From Auanema rhodensis (taxonomy: Eukaryota > Nematoda > Chromadorea > Rhabditida > Rhabditidae): a stretch of DNA of 64,000 nucleotides. The notes beneath the pieces were generated by a model. It was given only the letters and a program-made list of their open reading frames with translations, did not search any database and was not told the DNA's origin. The stretch covers positions 8,680,001 through 8,744,000 of the forward strand of contig OZ059895.1 of the NCBI GenBank assembly GCA_964057225.1, given 5' to 3'. The position numbers were made by a program, and so were the translations under genes. Below, one piece after another: positions 1 to 13,298 of the stretch. Positions within the stretch are counted from its first letter, which is position 1, and each line of letters opens with the position of its first letter.

Positions 1-102
1 GGAAAGTTAATTTTATGGAACCTAGTGAATGAACAAATTATTTTCGATGTATGCACACTAAAACTTTATTTTACTTTTATTTTTATTTTTTTTAAATTTT
101 AG

Positions 103-3100
103 GTTTTTGAAGATAGCTTAACTGATATTGGCTTCTCTCTAAACGCATCTCATATTGCCGGTGTTTCTTCAGTTGATTCAAAGTAAATTTTACTAACTTC
201 ACATTCTTGCAATATCTTTCTATTTTAGACTTAAAATATTAAATTCGCGAACTGGTGCTGTAGTTAAATCAATATTGTTGCCTTTTAAGGAAAAAAGTTC
301 TATAAAAGTATGACGATTTAGTTAATAGAAATATTTATTTTCTTTAGGTTCTATTTGTTACCGATGCTCGAGCTCTCACTTTCGGGTGTTCTAAATCTTT
401 GAGAAGACAAATAATTGCGTATAGCGTATTTTTCTCACCTACACCTATTTTTGTTATTGATATTGATGATTATATTGGAGACTTCTATCCTACATTCGAT
501 TATGATCTTAAATTGTTATATATAGCTGGAAATGTAAGTTCATATGATGCTTTCAACTGGTTTATTAAAATACATTTAAGAACTACTCTACACTAAAATG
601 CTATGAGCTACTTGATAAACATCCATGGTTTCTGTTACTGCTTGATTTTCCTTTCGATTCTGCGTTTCAGAAGGTGACTCGAATGCCTAAAAGAGGCTTA
701 GAGCTCGAGAAATGTGAACACATGAGGCTTTACTTGTAAATATAGCATAAAAAACATATTAAAAACATTTATTTATTAAGGTCAAAAAATGAAGCTACAT
801 GTGTTGAGAACGTATCTTTTTATGTTCCAGTGGTAATATATCATGATATAGAAATGTAATAATCGTATTATTTGAAGAAACAAACTGGTAATCAGGACAT
901 CTATCCTCCAACTCTGGGTCCTACGCCTGCAACATCTTGTGCTGAATGGCTAGCTGGTTTGGATGCACAACCTATTTTATTGGAACTAAAACCAGGTACT
1001 ATCGTTCAATATTAATATACTGCATATTCCTTTTATTTAGGATTCCCTGTTGCTACCTCTAAGCCAGTTGAGCTGCGCGTATTACAAGGTGGTAAAAATT
1101 TAGTTACTTCGGATTTGAACAATGATAGAAAATTTCGTTTCCTATCTCAGGTTAGATACATATACTTTTTATTTTTTCATCCCATTTACTTTGTCATTAG
1201 GTTACCAAACCAGATTATCGTATAATTGATGAGCGGGAAGATTGTGAGCAGATTAGACTAATTGAACAAGTGAAGCAAAAACTTCTCTCATCAACGGAAA
1301 GGTATGTTTTTTGTGTCCTTGTTTTCAGTTTTCTAAACATTGTTCTTGTTTCTTTTTTCTCTCATATATATATATGTATGTATATATGTGAGAGAAATTT
1401 ATATTTATCGAAAGTACTACAGTGTTTTTACGGTTATAGATTTCGATCTTTTTTGTGTTTGAATGTCCTGTTTAATTTTCAGCTTTGATACGAATGAATT
1501 CGAAGTTGCCAAGGAAGTGCCAAGTATAATAGCTAACTCTGACTATCTTCCTGCTCCGCTAGAAAATTCATTAACCAGCAAATGTGAAGACGACAGTATT
1601 GATAAGAGCTGCACAATAGAGTTGGAAAATTCGACAACCCAAAACACTGACATTTGTCCCGACATCATTGATTTGAAAGAGTTCGAAGATGTGTCGGATG
1701 CAGACAGCATAAATTCCATCCACATCGATGAAGTTGTTGAATTAGACTGTAAACAATCCAAACAAGCTCCTATTGAAATCCCAGAAGATCTGGAGCCGGA
1801 TGGAATCTCCGACGATGAAGATAGGAATAGTCCTGTTGTCAAGCTGATATCTGAAACAGAAAGGTCAGACAACAATAAGTCCCCGGAGAATCCAGTTAAA
1901 TCAGCTAGCCCTTCTTTGCCCATGTTCTCAACAGCGAATATGCCAGTTGTGCCCGAAACTCGAGAAAAATCGATGAGCATAACTATACCAAATAATTCAA
2001 CTAGTACATTATTCACACCACCTCCTCAATTTGTGGAGCGTCTTCACATATCTTCCTCTCCAAAATCTGAAGATCATGATAACAATAGCTCTTTTGGAAG
2101 TTCAGTTGTATCAGAATGCCGACTTGAGTCTATGAGGTATTTCCTTTTCTGTAATTTTTTTCTGACAAAAAAACTAAAATGTAGTTCATCGTTATCAACT
2201 TCGCGCCGAAGACCTGTAGATGAGCCTATAGATGTAGAAACGAATCCATTTAAGTCATGTTTCGAAGATTCTATAACATTGTGAGTTTATTGTATTGGAA
2301 CATTTTTACTTCATATCTTTCGTAGAACGGAAACTGTTATAAGCACTGATGAAAATATAAGATCTGTCTATAAGAATATACGAGCATCATCTTCTGAAGA
2401 AGAAAATGGAAATGATAGAAAACTGTCTCTAACGTTAGTAATTTTAATTAGCTCATTCACTAAACTCTTGATATAGGAGTGACACATCTAACTCTTACTC
2501 AACTGATGGTCAACGATTGCTGGAAAATGCGATTAACCTACTTGAAACTCATCTTAGTCGATCAGACAATAAAGTTAGGCAATTGGAACGGATTTGCGAG
2601 CTTCAACAGGTATGTCGAATGTTTTGTAAATATGATCTACGGATTGGTGTCCCTTCTTTGGTAAGGTACGGAAAAGTAGTTCAACACTTATTTTCTTGAC
2701 TTTACGAGGTACTCATGCGTTCGATTGTGTATGTTTGCCTTTTTGAAGAAACGAAGTTTCATGAAATACGAAAGAATGATGATGTTTGATGAATGTACAC
2801 GGTCCCCAAGTGAATTGTCGTAGTGGTTCCACTTTAGAAGTGCTCTTCGTATTGTCTACCTCAGATGATAGGAGGGCGACAATGTTGGCGACCTGAGTAA
2901 CATATAAACGTCGTCTTTAACGACGTTGAGGGCTTGAGTCTTGAAAGAGAGATAGAAATATTGGTTATGAAGAGATATGAAGAATTGTCAATGAACATGT
3001 TCAACTTGTATTCTCAAATATTTGTTTTTGGACAAAGAAAGAGTAAATTGGTTATGATAGCGTTTTGTATTTGTGTCCATATATCCCATAGTTGAATGGA

Positions 3101-5581
3101 AGTAAAATGAAAATTTGCAGTATTCTTTTTTTCTGAATGACCTCAGTTTTTCGTCATTTGTGAAATTGTGTATAAAATTTTCCAATTGAAACTACGATTC
3201 ACTAAAAAAATCTCCAACTTTCACAATGAACGACCGATTATAGCTATAAATCCAAATAAGTATGCTGCTTACTCTTTTTTTATTTGTATACAGCAACAGT
3301 AAGATCCACATAATAAACAATATTCTGAACAGGATAACAACTCATTTGTTGCAAACGTGAGTAAAAAGTATTTTGTGTATTCAAATTTTGGAATTGCAAA
3401 ATACCCTTAATAATTTCAGTTTTGCTGAATAAAATATTGCTTTTCTGTGTTCAGAATTTGATCACGCCCCGAGAGAGTGTTGTATCGTGTCTTTTCAACA
3501 GTTCTCATTTTCATCAAAGAATTTGGAATACATAGAAGAGAGCAACTTCCCATTGAGCAATGTGGACAAGAAACGGTGCGAATAGTCCCTCTATGCCTGT
3601 TCTTAAATCTTTCACAGTCTCTCAATACCTCGCATATTGTTTGCCTTCTTGTTGAGCAGATTGGAGTCCACCTAAACAGCATGACAAATAAAACGTGTAA
3701 GGTGGGCGTTTGAAGAGCCAAGTAGCAGAGAGCTGTACCAATTCTGCATATCTTTTCTTCATTATGTGAAAAGTATCTTATCATAGATGCATATTGATGG
3801 CCGAATAATTTCGTGGAAGTGCTCGGCAAACGTTAGAAAGTCTTAAAATATTCAAAAGCCGCTTATCCGTTCCCTGCTTGGCTTATTCTCCCTGTAATAT
3901 CATTCAGTATTTTCATGACAATCATAATTAGAGTGTATTATCTGGAAGCCACATTCGAAATCATATCTCGGCTATATCCAGAGCTTCAATATATTCTCAA
4001 AGACTTCTCCGTTATTCCCCTCATTCCATTTTTGGCTACGACGGATACATATGCTAAGCGATTAGTTCCGCTTTGAGGCTTCATATTGCTCTGCTATCAG
4101 TTGTCTTGGCAACATAATCGCTTCATGGGTGTTCAATCTTCCACACAACTACAAATGGTGTTCTATTAGATCAATATAAAAGAAATAAAGAAGTGTAAAT
4201 CACGTTCAAAAGATTCTAATAGATTTACAACAATCAAGATGCAACTGGCCAATTTTCGGGATTTATACACCGGAAAGGTCATCTCTATTGGAAATATTTA
4301 AGCCTTTAATTACCATTCGAAACATCGGATTCAATCAAAGAAATAAGAGACTGTCCAGTGGTACAAATATGAATAGTTTACTTTATTTACGGACGAAAGT
4401 ATATTTTCCAACTCCTTTGACTCCTCGTGGCCTTAATAGAACAATGCTTATCCGTTTATTTGCAAAACCCTACTTCACGTAGGATTTTTGCTATAGATTT
4501 GCTTTAGTGTTACATCAAGGTCGCTCTAGACTTGATCAGTTCTTACTTGACGTTAACATAAAGTTCAAAGGATATTGTTGGAACCCCCACCCATCTTTCG
4601 CTTTGTTAGTTTGGAAATTTATTGTTAGCATGGCTATTCTTGGGAATTTATGGCGCACCCTTGTTAAGTGAATTGCGTGCCCTCACTGGTATGACGCGAA
4701 GAACCTGATGACAGTTCTGGATGATGAATGATATGGAGATGTCTGTATTTCCGTGCCTGTCTGATCGTCCCTCTTCTACCTTTCCGCGTTTTATTCTCAT
4801 TTTCTATTGTAAACCTTCGAAGGTCTCTTGCACGCATCTTGTTATGCGTTTGCCATCATAATTGACGTTTTTTTCCTGTCCTTCTGAATTACATTCGTTG
4901 GACTATCATACGAACGATGGCGACCACGGGTTTCATTTGCGTTTCTTTTTTCCTTTTTCAAACATCTTTTTTCGATGCGCAGGCTTTTGAACATAAAAAG
5001 TATCTGGAAATATAGAAAATCACCGCAATTTTCTGTGTAATGACTAAATCTTTTGTGTACTGGGGAAAGTTTTCATAATATTTACGAGGCTATGAGCATT
5101 TTCAATTCTTCCCTTCTTTAACTGTCACTTCTATTCATGCATCCAATCTAATAATGAGATATGTGTAGGCAGAGAACTGGTCAGATTTAGTTCAACGCTG
5201 TAGCTGTTTTGTGTGCGATAAAAGCGGGAAATAGTGAAATCGAAGCAGGATTAAGTTACAACTGATTGAGATGATTGTGAAAGAGAACATTTTGTTACGA
5301 GAGGCCATAGCTCTGGTATTATACCGTTTATCTTAACAACGAATAAACATTACTTAGTTGATGGGCAAAAAATATGTGATTACATTGACTTGATGAGAAA
5401 GTCATAAATTAAGCCAACAATATATCTCGTTTTACAGAAAGACATCGATAGCTTACGATATGAGATTGAGTGGAAAGACAAGAGGATCGAGTTCCTCCAG
5501 AAGGCACTTGTGGATATGGAATCTCGTTGCTCAGGCTCAGCTTCTCCTAATGGTAGCAAAGAAGGACTTACAGATGAATAA
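103..5581 (+). CDS. cor-1: Coronin, 3' part (5' end outside window)
   Basis: WD40 actin-binding protein of the coronin family, acting at the actin cortex. Thirteen exons read in frame: 103-182, 229-307, 348-533, 581-735, 781-832, 878-995, 1041-1150, 1201-1301, 1483-2136, 2185-2280, 2326-2433, 2477-2609 and 5438-5581, giving 671 residues. The first exons show the end of the beta-propeller with coronin signatures (LKLLYIAGN, MPKRGLELEKCE, DIYPPTLGPTPA, EWLAGLDAQP). Next comes an acidic, Ser-rich linker of more than 200 residues, mostly in exon 1483-2136. The last two exons form a coiled coil (RLLENAINLLETHLSR, then KDIDSLRYEIEWKDKRIEF). The coiled coil favours a COR-1-type coronin over POD-1/coronin-7, which lacks one; the linker is longer than I expect for short coronins. 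Bases 1-102 look like intron. Confidence 0.88.
2610..5437 (+). other. 2.8-kb intron of the coronin gene
   Basis: The donor CAG/GTATGT at 2610 and acceptor TTTTACAG ending at 5437 join the two halves of the coiled coil in frame. It is about fifty times longer than neighbouring introns. The open frames inside it (for example 3416-3829 minus) resemble nothing I know and lack convincing splice context. A perfect 8-bp-stem hairpin lies at 2907-2927. An enhancer, an internal promoter or an old insertion are all possible; none is shown. Confidence 0.6.
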
Positions 5582-8512
5582 AACATGCCTATATAATCTC
5601 CATCAGATAGTATTAACTATATGATTCCTATGATCACTTAATTATAATTAAATTCCTATTTAAGTTCAATGTTCTCATTTTCATCCCAAACATTCCGCTT
5701 TTAATCCATGACTGTTTTAAAATCCATCTAGTCAAGTAATATGCGTGATACAATCTGTTCTCAACGCTCCTATTGTATATTGCCATTTGTTTATAATTTT
5801 TTGCCCCTTCTATAACTCCCTTTTATTTTCTATTGCTTATCAACAATTGAAATATAGCTGCTAAATCTAGTTAGAGTACGTAAACGCATTGCTTTCAATA
5901 CTGACCATCATTATCCTTTTGATTTTCAATTCTTGAGGTGTCAATCATATTCACCTGCCAAATTTTCAATTTCATACCAAATTCCAATAAATAGTTTGAA
6001 CATTACGATTCCAGGCATTGTAGAATAAATTTAACTAGTGAGTCAGTCAAGGTCTACTCGCAATATGCACTTAGTGGCCTGCTTCCTGATCAGAATTTTA
6101 TACTTTTTCTCAAAATTGAGTGTTCGTTTCATGACATAAACAACAATCACAAGCAATCTCATATAAACCTTAAGACAAGATAAAAAAAACTTTTCAGCGA
6201 TCGCCCTTTTTACAGAGATTCTTAGTTATTGTGTTTAGATGTGTTTTCAAACTTTTCATTCATACAACTCATGCCCCTCTTCTCACACATTAGGACGATA
6301 TCCTATTTTTCTAGTTCCTGGCCTTACAGAAAACCGACTAGTGAGGTCGGTGTGCCCTCATGCGCATTATTCCTATTAATAGCGGCCGGGGTCACCATCA
6401 TTGCGAATCTCGAGAATAACCTTGGAGTATTGAAGTGCACGGGGCAGGAGCCTCCGTAAATCGCACAAATAGCCATGGTAACCGTTAATATGACGGATTA
6501 TTCTTCGTCATCCATAAAGGTTTCGATAGTGCACAACATTATCAAAATAAACGTAGCTTTATCAAGATAATACAGACACTAATACCTTTCTAATCTGTTT
6601 TAGTTTAGAGCAAAATGTTATGTAGCTGATATTTTCTATATTTCTTAAGAATATTTCCTAGATAACCGTTCTCTGCATAAGCACCTCCGCAAAATAAAAC
6701 TACTTGTTATACCTTAAGTAGTACCTGCTGTTGTATCTATACTATACTGTGAAAATACTCAACTAACTTTAGAATATCGTGTGTGGCGTGCATGTACACG
6801 TGACAACAGAGACAAACAGGGAAGGCTGATCACAGTCTTATATATAAATATATATATATGTGTGTATATGTATAAATGTATATATATATACATATATATA
6901 TGTTAAAACAAAATTATTGCAATCTATAACAACTGTACAACTAAAAATCACGGATAAAAAACATGAGGATAGACCAAGGTAACGAGTTGAATTCTACATA
7001 TTTAAAAAAAAACTCGGAACATAGGACGACCCTTATGAAATGGATATAAGAAGAGATAAAAATGCCCGTAATAAAAAATTGGGGAATGCTTAATTTTGCA
7101 ACAAGTGAGTTTAATATAGGGAATTATGAAACAAATGAGAGATGAAATGTACAATCGTGAAAAGACTGCTTTGTGGGTTTGGTCACTGAGCCATAAATGG
7201 AAATATAAAAATATATAACAAACTCCATATTACACATAGAATCAGTGCCAGATCACAGATGTATAGGTTCACGAACCGCGTTAGTTAGACAAGTATTATA
7301 AAGAGGGTAGAAAATGCTTTGAAAAATCGAAATGCAACGAAGGGTATCATTATTATGAATAAAAATATGATGCGATCGTATGGGCAAAGAAAAGAATCAT
7401 ATTCGAGATCGTATAGCGCTCATGTGATAAAGCTCAATCAGCCGCATACACGGTATTACGAGGTAATAAAGGTAGAAAGGTTAATAATTAGCAAAGTTCA
7501 ACGTTGGTTATTACAAGAAACTATGTCTGATTGATAGAGTAAAAAAACAATAAAATAAAATAAAGTGGGGGATGATGAGTGAACATGGTGACAAATTAGA
7601 AATATGGGAACATAAACCACTACATGGGACGAGAACAAATGGATTGCATCTAGAGGGATAGGACAGTATTATCTATTCAACATGAACACTAACAGTAACA
7701 AACCTTCTCCGGAAGGTAAAGAGAGCGACGGAAAGAGGTAATGAAGGAAGAAAAATGGTGCTGTTGCTGGTGAAGAGCCCGGGAGCACGTTCGAATTCTA
7801 TGGCTCACCACGGGCAGGTGCTCTTGATGGGACAGTTGGTGTAGACTGGGAGAACAGTGATCTGCAATCGTCAACATTCAGTCAGAATAACAGAAATATA
7901 GACAGAACAAAAAGTAAGAAAAATAGTTCCGAATCGTCAAACGATTAAGAATAATGCCTAATTTGAAACTCGAAAGTTATGCGCAAGAAGCCATCAAAAG
8001 CGGTGGTTCAAATTTCCTTAAACTCTCACCTGACTGGTTATGCACCAAACCAAGCCTTGCTATTAGTAGCAGACTTTGCCTTAAAAGGCGAAGCTGCCAG
8101 AACAGGAATTTCTGGTCAGTGAGCCGGCAAAAGAGGCATTACTCAACAAGTGAGAAGTAGACAGAAATAGTACTATAGCAGGTGAGGGTAATTTCGGAAG
8201 TCGAATCCCCAATTATTGACGTGCGAAGGCCAAGCAATCATTCCACTGTTTATTCAAATGGGAACAGAGGTCTGTTACTGTCCTTTATTATGAAACAGCA
8301 CAGCAGATCGCAGTAACTAATCGGTATTTCAAGCTGATCAGGCTGTTTTGCATGCGGATTTACATTCTTGAAACATAAAAGAAAGCAGCTACTGTTTTTG
8401 AACATAGAAGTGCAAGCCAACAAAAATCTAAGCAACGTGAAAAAAGATGCTTACCTTAAGGTTTTATAGGATGATGTTCCTCCATATAGTAATTATGCGG
8501 GAAAATGTACAT
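5582..8512. other. Intergenic region between convergent coronin and mec-8
   Basis: No gene could be supported here. It holds the coronin 3' flank, an AT-dinucleotide tract near 6841-6902, and probably the mec-8 3' UTR. A strong minus-strand donor (AAG/GTAAGC, exon edge 8455) lies 58 bases past the mec-8 stop. A possible acceptor (GATTGCAG, exon edge 7861) could define a 3'-UTR intron. Confidence 0.5.
6841..6902. repeat. TA-rich microsatellite
   Basis: A run of alternating T and A with a few interspersed TG units, seen directly in the sequence. Confidence 0.8.
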
Positions 8513-9403
8513 TTATCCATTAACATCAGCCATCTTATTTCGTGCATATTCAATGCGGAGACCGCCACGATCTGCTGACGAAACTTGGAATCCCTGGAGA
8601 CTTAGCATCGCATGAGAAGCATGCCGTAGATCGGAATATTCGACGAAAGCCACACTAGATCCATTTTTCGAATGCATTCTCAAACGAGTGAATCCGGGAA
8701 ATGCTTTGAAAACAGTCCTTAGTTCATCTTCAGATACATTTGAAGCCAAGTTTGCAACAAACAGCGTTGAACAGGCAGGTGTCGTGGAACTTTGAGCGGC
8801 AGCCACAGCAGCAGCATACAAATTGGGTTGTGTAGCAGCTAGTTGGACTGTAGGAGGAAGATATGCCTGCAGAGCTTGGACGGCCTGGGCTTGTGAAGCA
8901 AATTGAGAAATAGCTAATAGCTGCTGCTGATCTAGTAGAAGTTGATGATTAGGGTCCAATACTAATTCTGGTTGGAGAGGGGCTAGGAACTGTGGGAGAG
9001 TTTGTAAAGGAGCTGCAGCTGTCGGGGTGAGTGGTGGTGGCGACTGTTTAGGTCGTGATACTTTGGTGTTCGACTTAGCCAACTCGAGTCTGAGCTGTTG
9101 TGCACAATCTGGGTCGAACCTAACTCCTTGTAGATGTTTTCTGGCTTCATCGGCATCCTGACGAGTAGTGAAGGTGACAAACCCAACTGGACTTGTTGGC
9201 TTGCCTCCTTTCGCCGTCATCTTGAGCAAAGAGGATTCATATCCACGGTAAGCACGAAATAAAAGATACAACTCTCGTGGTTTAGCATCCATTGGCAAAC
9301 CAGACACAAATAGTGTTCGAACGTTATTGTTATGTGCAGTCTCAGTGCTCACACTGTTAATAGATTCCATAGAAATGGCATTCACCAGCTTGCCTGAGTC
9401 CAT
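8513..9403 (-). CDS. mec-8: MEC-8-like RNA-binding protein (two RRMs)
   Basis: Regulator of alternative splicing in the couch potato/RBPMS/MEC-8 family, expected in the nucleus. The 296-residue frame is a single uninterrupted exon. RRM1 begins near residue 30 with RNP2 LFVSGLP and RNP1 GFVTFTT. A Pro/Gln/Ala-rich linker (QSPPPLTP, repeated LLLDQQQLL-like stretches) follows. RRM2 lies near residue 212 with LFVANL and VAFVEY, and the protein ends KMADVNG. Length is close to the roughly 310 residues I recall for C. elegans MEC-8. An acceptor (CTGTATCAG) lies just upstream of the ATG, so there is a 5'-UTR intron or a trans-splice site. A coding region without introns is unusual beside its intron-rich neighbours; intron loss or a retrocopy are possible. 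Confidence 0.88.
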   Translation of the reverse strand: MDSGKLVNAISMESINSVSTETAHNNNVRTLFVSGLPMDAKPRELYLLFRAYRGYESSLLKMTAKGGKPTSPVGFVTFTTRQDADEARKHLQGVRFDPDCAQQLRLELAKSNTKVSRPKQSPPPLTPTAAAPLQTLPQFLAPLQPELVLDPNHQLLLDQQQLLAISQFASQAQAVQALQAYLPPTVQLAATQPNLYAAAVAAAQSSTTPACSTLFVANLASNVSEDELRTVFKAFPGFTRLRMHSKNGSSVAFVEYSDLRHASHAMLSLQGFQVSSADRGGLRIEYARNKMADVNG

Positions 9404-10000
9404 GACGTCGGCAGTACTGATACAGAAGATTAATAATCACAGTAAGAAAAAAAGAATATCACAGCAAATAAGAATATATCTAGTAGAATGGAATCAGAAC
9501 AGCTTCCAAGAAGAAAGGACAGAACAATACTAATAAAAAATACTGGCCAGACCGTATATAAGGTTAGGACGCAAGAAATGTCCTATAAGAATAGCGTTGC
9601 GTTAGGATAGTCGCTCAAGTCAGAAATGAATCTTGCGCGTCGTCGTCGAGAAGATGAAGTTTTCGTGTAGTTGTGGCGGTGACAACGGTGGTAGTCGAGG
9701 GCCTGCGCGTAAATCTGTCGTCCTCGTCGTCGTTCGTCTACTCTATGGCTGTACGGATAGACGAGAGGACGTACGCGTCGCGTGACCGACGCGACGCGCA
9801 CATACCACGCCCCCTGACGACAGAGCGCGTTACCGCGGTAACAACGTCTAATACCCTCTCAAAAGGGTACACTCTTTTCAAAGCTGTTCCACCTCCACTT
9901 CGTCGATCACCAACGTCAAGACCAGCACACCTTCACACACGCAGCTATTGCTGCTGGTAGCCTTATATGGTGTCTCCCTACATCTCTCTCGTTTGGGGTG
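9404..10000. promoter_or_regulatory. CpG-rich upstream region of mec-8, with palindromes
   Basis: Bases about 9600-9970 are much richer in G, C and CpG than the rest of the window. They hold a perfect inverted repeat with 9-base arms (CGCGTCGCG at 9774-9782, CGCGACGCG at 9790-9798). They also hold a perfect 14-base palindrome GTTACCGCGGTAAC at 9829-9842. Position 200-550 bp upstream of the mec-8 start, and the acceptor before that start, suggest promoter or 5' UTR. The short open frames here are low-complexity Arg/Ser and I do not call them genes. Confidence 0.45.
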
Positions 10001-13000
10001 TGAGCGAATATATGAACGACAGGACTCGGAAAATATAATCGGCACCTCCGGATAGGTGACCCAGTATGGGACACATCAAATGCTAGAATAAGACAGTGCT
10101 AAAAGACTAGCTGCTTCATTTAATTTCCAAAGGAACTTATTCCATAAATGCAATGAGATCAAATTTTTCCATTCGAACTTTCTATAGTAAGTGCCGCCCA
10201 TTGAAGGGCAACATGATGGCAATCATCCAAGGTGGGACAGATATTTTCAAAAACCAGTTGATAATGGCTGACTTCAAAAATGTTCCTTCGAACTAGAAAA
10301 CAATTCTAATACCCCAACTTTTGCTTATTTTTTGTATAATATATATGAATGAGATAAAAGGGAGCAAAGTTTTTTCGATAATTGCAATGTGGGACTTAAT
10401 ACCATTTCCAATAAGGGCACGTTTGTTCAAATCGCAGCAAAAGAGTGATGAGATGAAATAATTAAGCCTAACTATGTCGTGGTAAATTCAAAGGACACCT
10501 CTATATCTCTAAATGCTTTGGAGCCCAAAAACTATTGTCCGAACGTAAATTGAAAGATGAAAAGGCGGCGGTTACCTTATGCTCTAGGTTCCCTGCGGGT
10601 CTTAATAGCGAATGAGCCTCAGAGGTAAGTATAAACGTTGGGGGATTTATTCACTTCATATATGCAACATGCTCCTCTGGTTACATTTCCTCTGGGATTC
10701 ACACATTCGACTTCTTCTTTCTTTCTGGGAGCAAACGAAAAACAATTAACGGTTTTAGTGCTTCATAATATATATATATATATATATATCTACATATAGA
10801 TATATAAGGCTGATGAGGCTAAATCCTCAAAGATGAAGATATCCGTCATCGACATAGTTCTTATCAGATGTCCTTACGTTGAGTCCTTGACCGGTAAGGT
10901 CTCCAAAGGTATAATTGTATCCGTAAAACTTTTTTTCTCATATATAAAAAAAAGATTATACACCTTTAGATACATATAATTCTGGATATCATATCCCTGG
11001 TATCAATGCATTTTAGCTTTCTCAAATTGAAATGCCAAATGAATGAAAAAGGCAAGCATAACAAAAGCATATGGATGATTGTATTTATGAGCCATAATTT
11101 CGTGGAATAATATGCCATCTTTGCAGATTAATTTTCGTTTTCTGGACATAACAGCGAATAGCCCATTTTCCATTCAACATAACTTCTTTTCCTTCAGGTA
11201 TGCGAATCCGGTCTTGTTTCTATCCGCTTATTTATCGCTTAGCTATTTGCTATAATCCTTCCAAATATCTAACTCGAGGTGTCACCAATTGGCAGATTAC
11301 CGAATTCTAAAAGGTTATACTTTCACCACATCTTTCCAACTATACAAAAGTAATTTTAGTCTTATTCCTTTCAGTGGTTAGTATATATGCAAACACATAG
11401 TTTTATAGATATAAACTAACTCAAAATTCATAGTTTTCAAATGTGTAGGAAAATATTGAACGACAGAAAGGTGACTCCAACTTAAAAATTTTCAATTTCG
11501 CAATAATTGAATTCTGATAAACGATTCTTTTCATTTTTTGGAGTTTGGAAGTAAATTTGGTGGAAAACAACAACCTAATAGAACATTCAGGCAAACGTGC
11601 CCGTTCTGCAATTTTTAAGGAAGGGTCAAAACTGGTCATTTATAACGTAGTGATCTAGTGGATGCTTTATGAGATAGCCAGTCAACAATCAGATCTCATG
11701 CAACACATCGTTCGTTTTGTATTGCAACCACTGGTTGTATTTGAGCAACAGCTGTATATATCGAAAAAGCTTCTTCCATGCACAGAGAAAGAGAGAATCA
11801 CTAAGATAGTAGAAACCGATGAAGTCAGACGCAAGTAGAATAGAGAAAAAGGACGAACAGGCTAAGAGACAGAAGAAACGAATATTTATAACTATAGAAG
11901 GAACCCAAGAAAGAAGGGAGGATGCCCAAATATGATGAAAAATGGATGAGGTGTCGGCACGCAATAAATACATGCATAAAGTACGAAGCGTCATTCATAA
12001 CAGACTAGTAAGATGTTTCATGATATCTGTTTGAGCAAACGACAACGACGAAACGATATAAAACAGAAAGTTTTAAAACGGGATCAGCATAAACGCATCT
12101 CTTTTACTCCAATACTTTAGGTTCCCTTATGACTTGTTGAAAAAGTAAAAATAGTGATTCAAATATGAAAACATTTCTGAAATAATAAATTTTTGACTAC
12201 AAAAGTTTCGTAAATGCTTTATAAAGAAGTAAACTGCTTGAATTTTAATTACTTAATTCATTTTGGTGCAATCAGTGCCCTCATCAGTGCCTGAGAAAAC
12301 AAAGCATATTTAATACTTGGAAATTCGAATTGCTGTCTGGAAAAAAATTCACATAAATAATTTGCCAAGTAATTTCAAGAAAATGTACTTGACGGCAATG
12401 CCAATAATTTCTTCTTTCAGACGGAATCTCTTGATGAACGTTCGTCAAATGGAGCAGTATTCGAGATATACAAAATCATGTTAGTATATTCAGAATAATA
12501 AATAATATCACGAGAAAAAAATGCTTATTTCTTCAAAAGAAGAATTAAAAACAAAAAGATAAGGTACAATTACAACCATTTTTCTGCAATAATGCTCTAT
12601 TGGATTAGTAAATTCCCACAACACAGAAAAGTTTCGGAACAGTACACGTTGAAATTTGAAGAAAACAATTAATTGCATATTCAGTAAGTACCCAGCTTTA
12701 TTTTTCCTTGTCAAAAAATATGAAACGGTGGATCGATGTATTAAATATGAATGTCAGAACGAACAATCAAAAACATCTGAAAAATATAATTTATTTGGGC
12801 ATTGTTTCCTGTTTTCTGGTAAATTCACATTTTTGGTATGGGCTGATAAAGATTATTTAGCCAATTGCCTATGCCTATCATGACTACTATGATTACAGAG
12901 CAGAGGTGAGCTTATAAAAAATAGAAAAAAAGTATATTAGTTTGTGTTTAATTTGCAACCCTGAAGTTTCTTCCAAAGGTTTACAAAGAAATGTAATGGA
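10001..13000. other. Non-coding stretch upstream of mec-8
   Basis: AT-rich sequence with a TA microsatellite near 10767-10789. Open frames are short, hydrophobic and without recognisable domains or consistent splice partners. I see no gene or RNA here. Confidence 0.5.
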
Positions 13001-13037
13001 AATTTATAGTTGAAGTACAATTTAATTAAGTATTTGC

Positions 13038-13260
13038 TTATCTCCGATTTATTTTACTTTGTGGGAGGTCTATTTGCAAAAAATATAATGCTGCTATCAT
13101 TTTCCTGTAAATATCAAAAGATAGTGGTTGTTCTTCATTACGAGAATACATAAACACATTTCTATTCATGAATACTATCAATACTATGCCAATAAAACCT
13201 ACTATACCGCCTCTCAAAAAGGTGATAAAAATTAAAAAACTGCATGGTTTTGAAAATAAT
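13038..13260 (-). CDS. Possible 3' end of a small membrane protein gene
   Basis: Unrecognised and low confidence. On the minus strand a frame encodes a probable membrane segment (GGIVGFIGIVLIVFMNRN). A donor (AAT/GTGTTT) and acceptor (ATTTACAG) remove 57 bases in phase. The joined product continues as ENDSSIIFFANRPPTK and stops. The in-phase junction and the hydrophobic-then-polar pattern argue for a gene. No upstream exon or start could be fixed, and the unspliced frame is also open. Confidence 0.22.
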
Positions 13261-13298
13261 GCATAATAAAGTAAATTAATTTTTCTAGGCAAAAGGAT

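Noticed and set aside
1543-2016. 157-residue minus-strand frame
   Set aside because: Antisense shadow of the coronin linker exon, whose plus-strand frame is continuous with confirmed exons.
3416-3829. 137-residue minus-strand frame in the coronin intron
   Set aside because: No recognisable domain, no splice partners, composition not protein-like; left as intron sequence.
9583-9960. Frames of 72 and 95 residues on both strands in the CpG-rich block
   Set aside because: Arg/Ser/Tyr-rich low complexity caused by base composition; better explained as mec-8 upstream region.
11421-11994. Minus-strand frames of 72 and 101 residues
   Set aside because: Hydrophobic but without homology, splice structure or codon pattern of the real genes.
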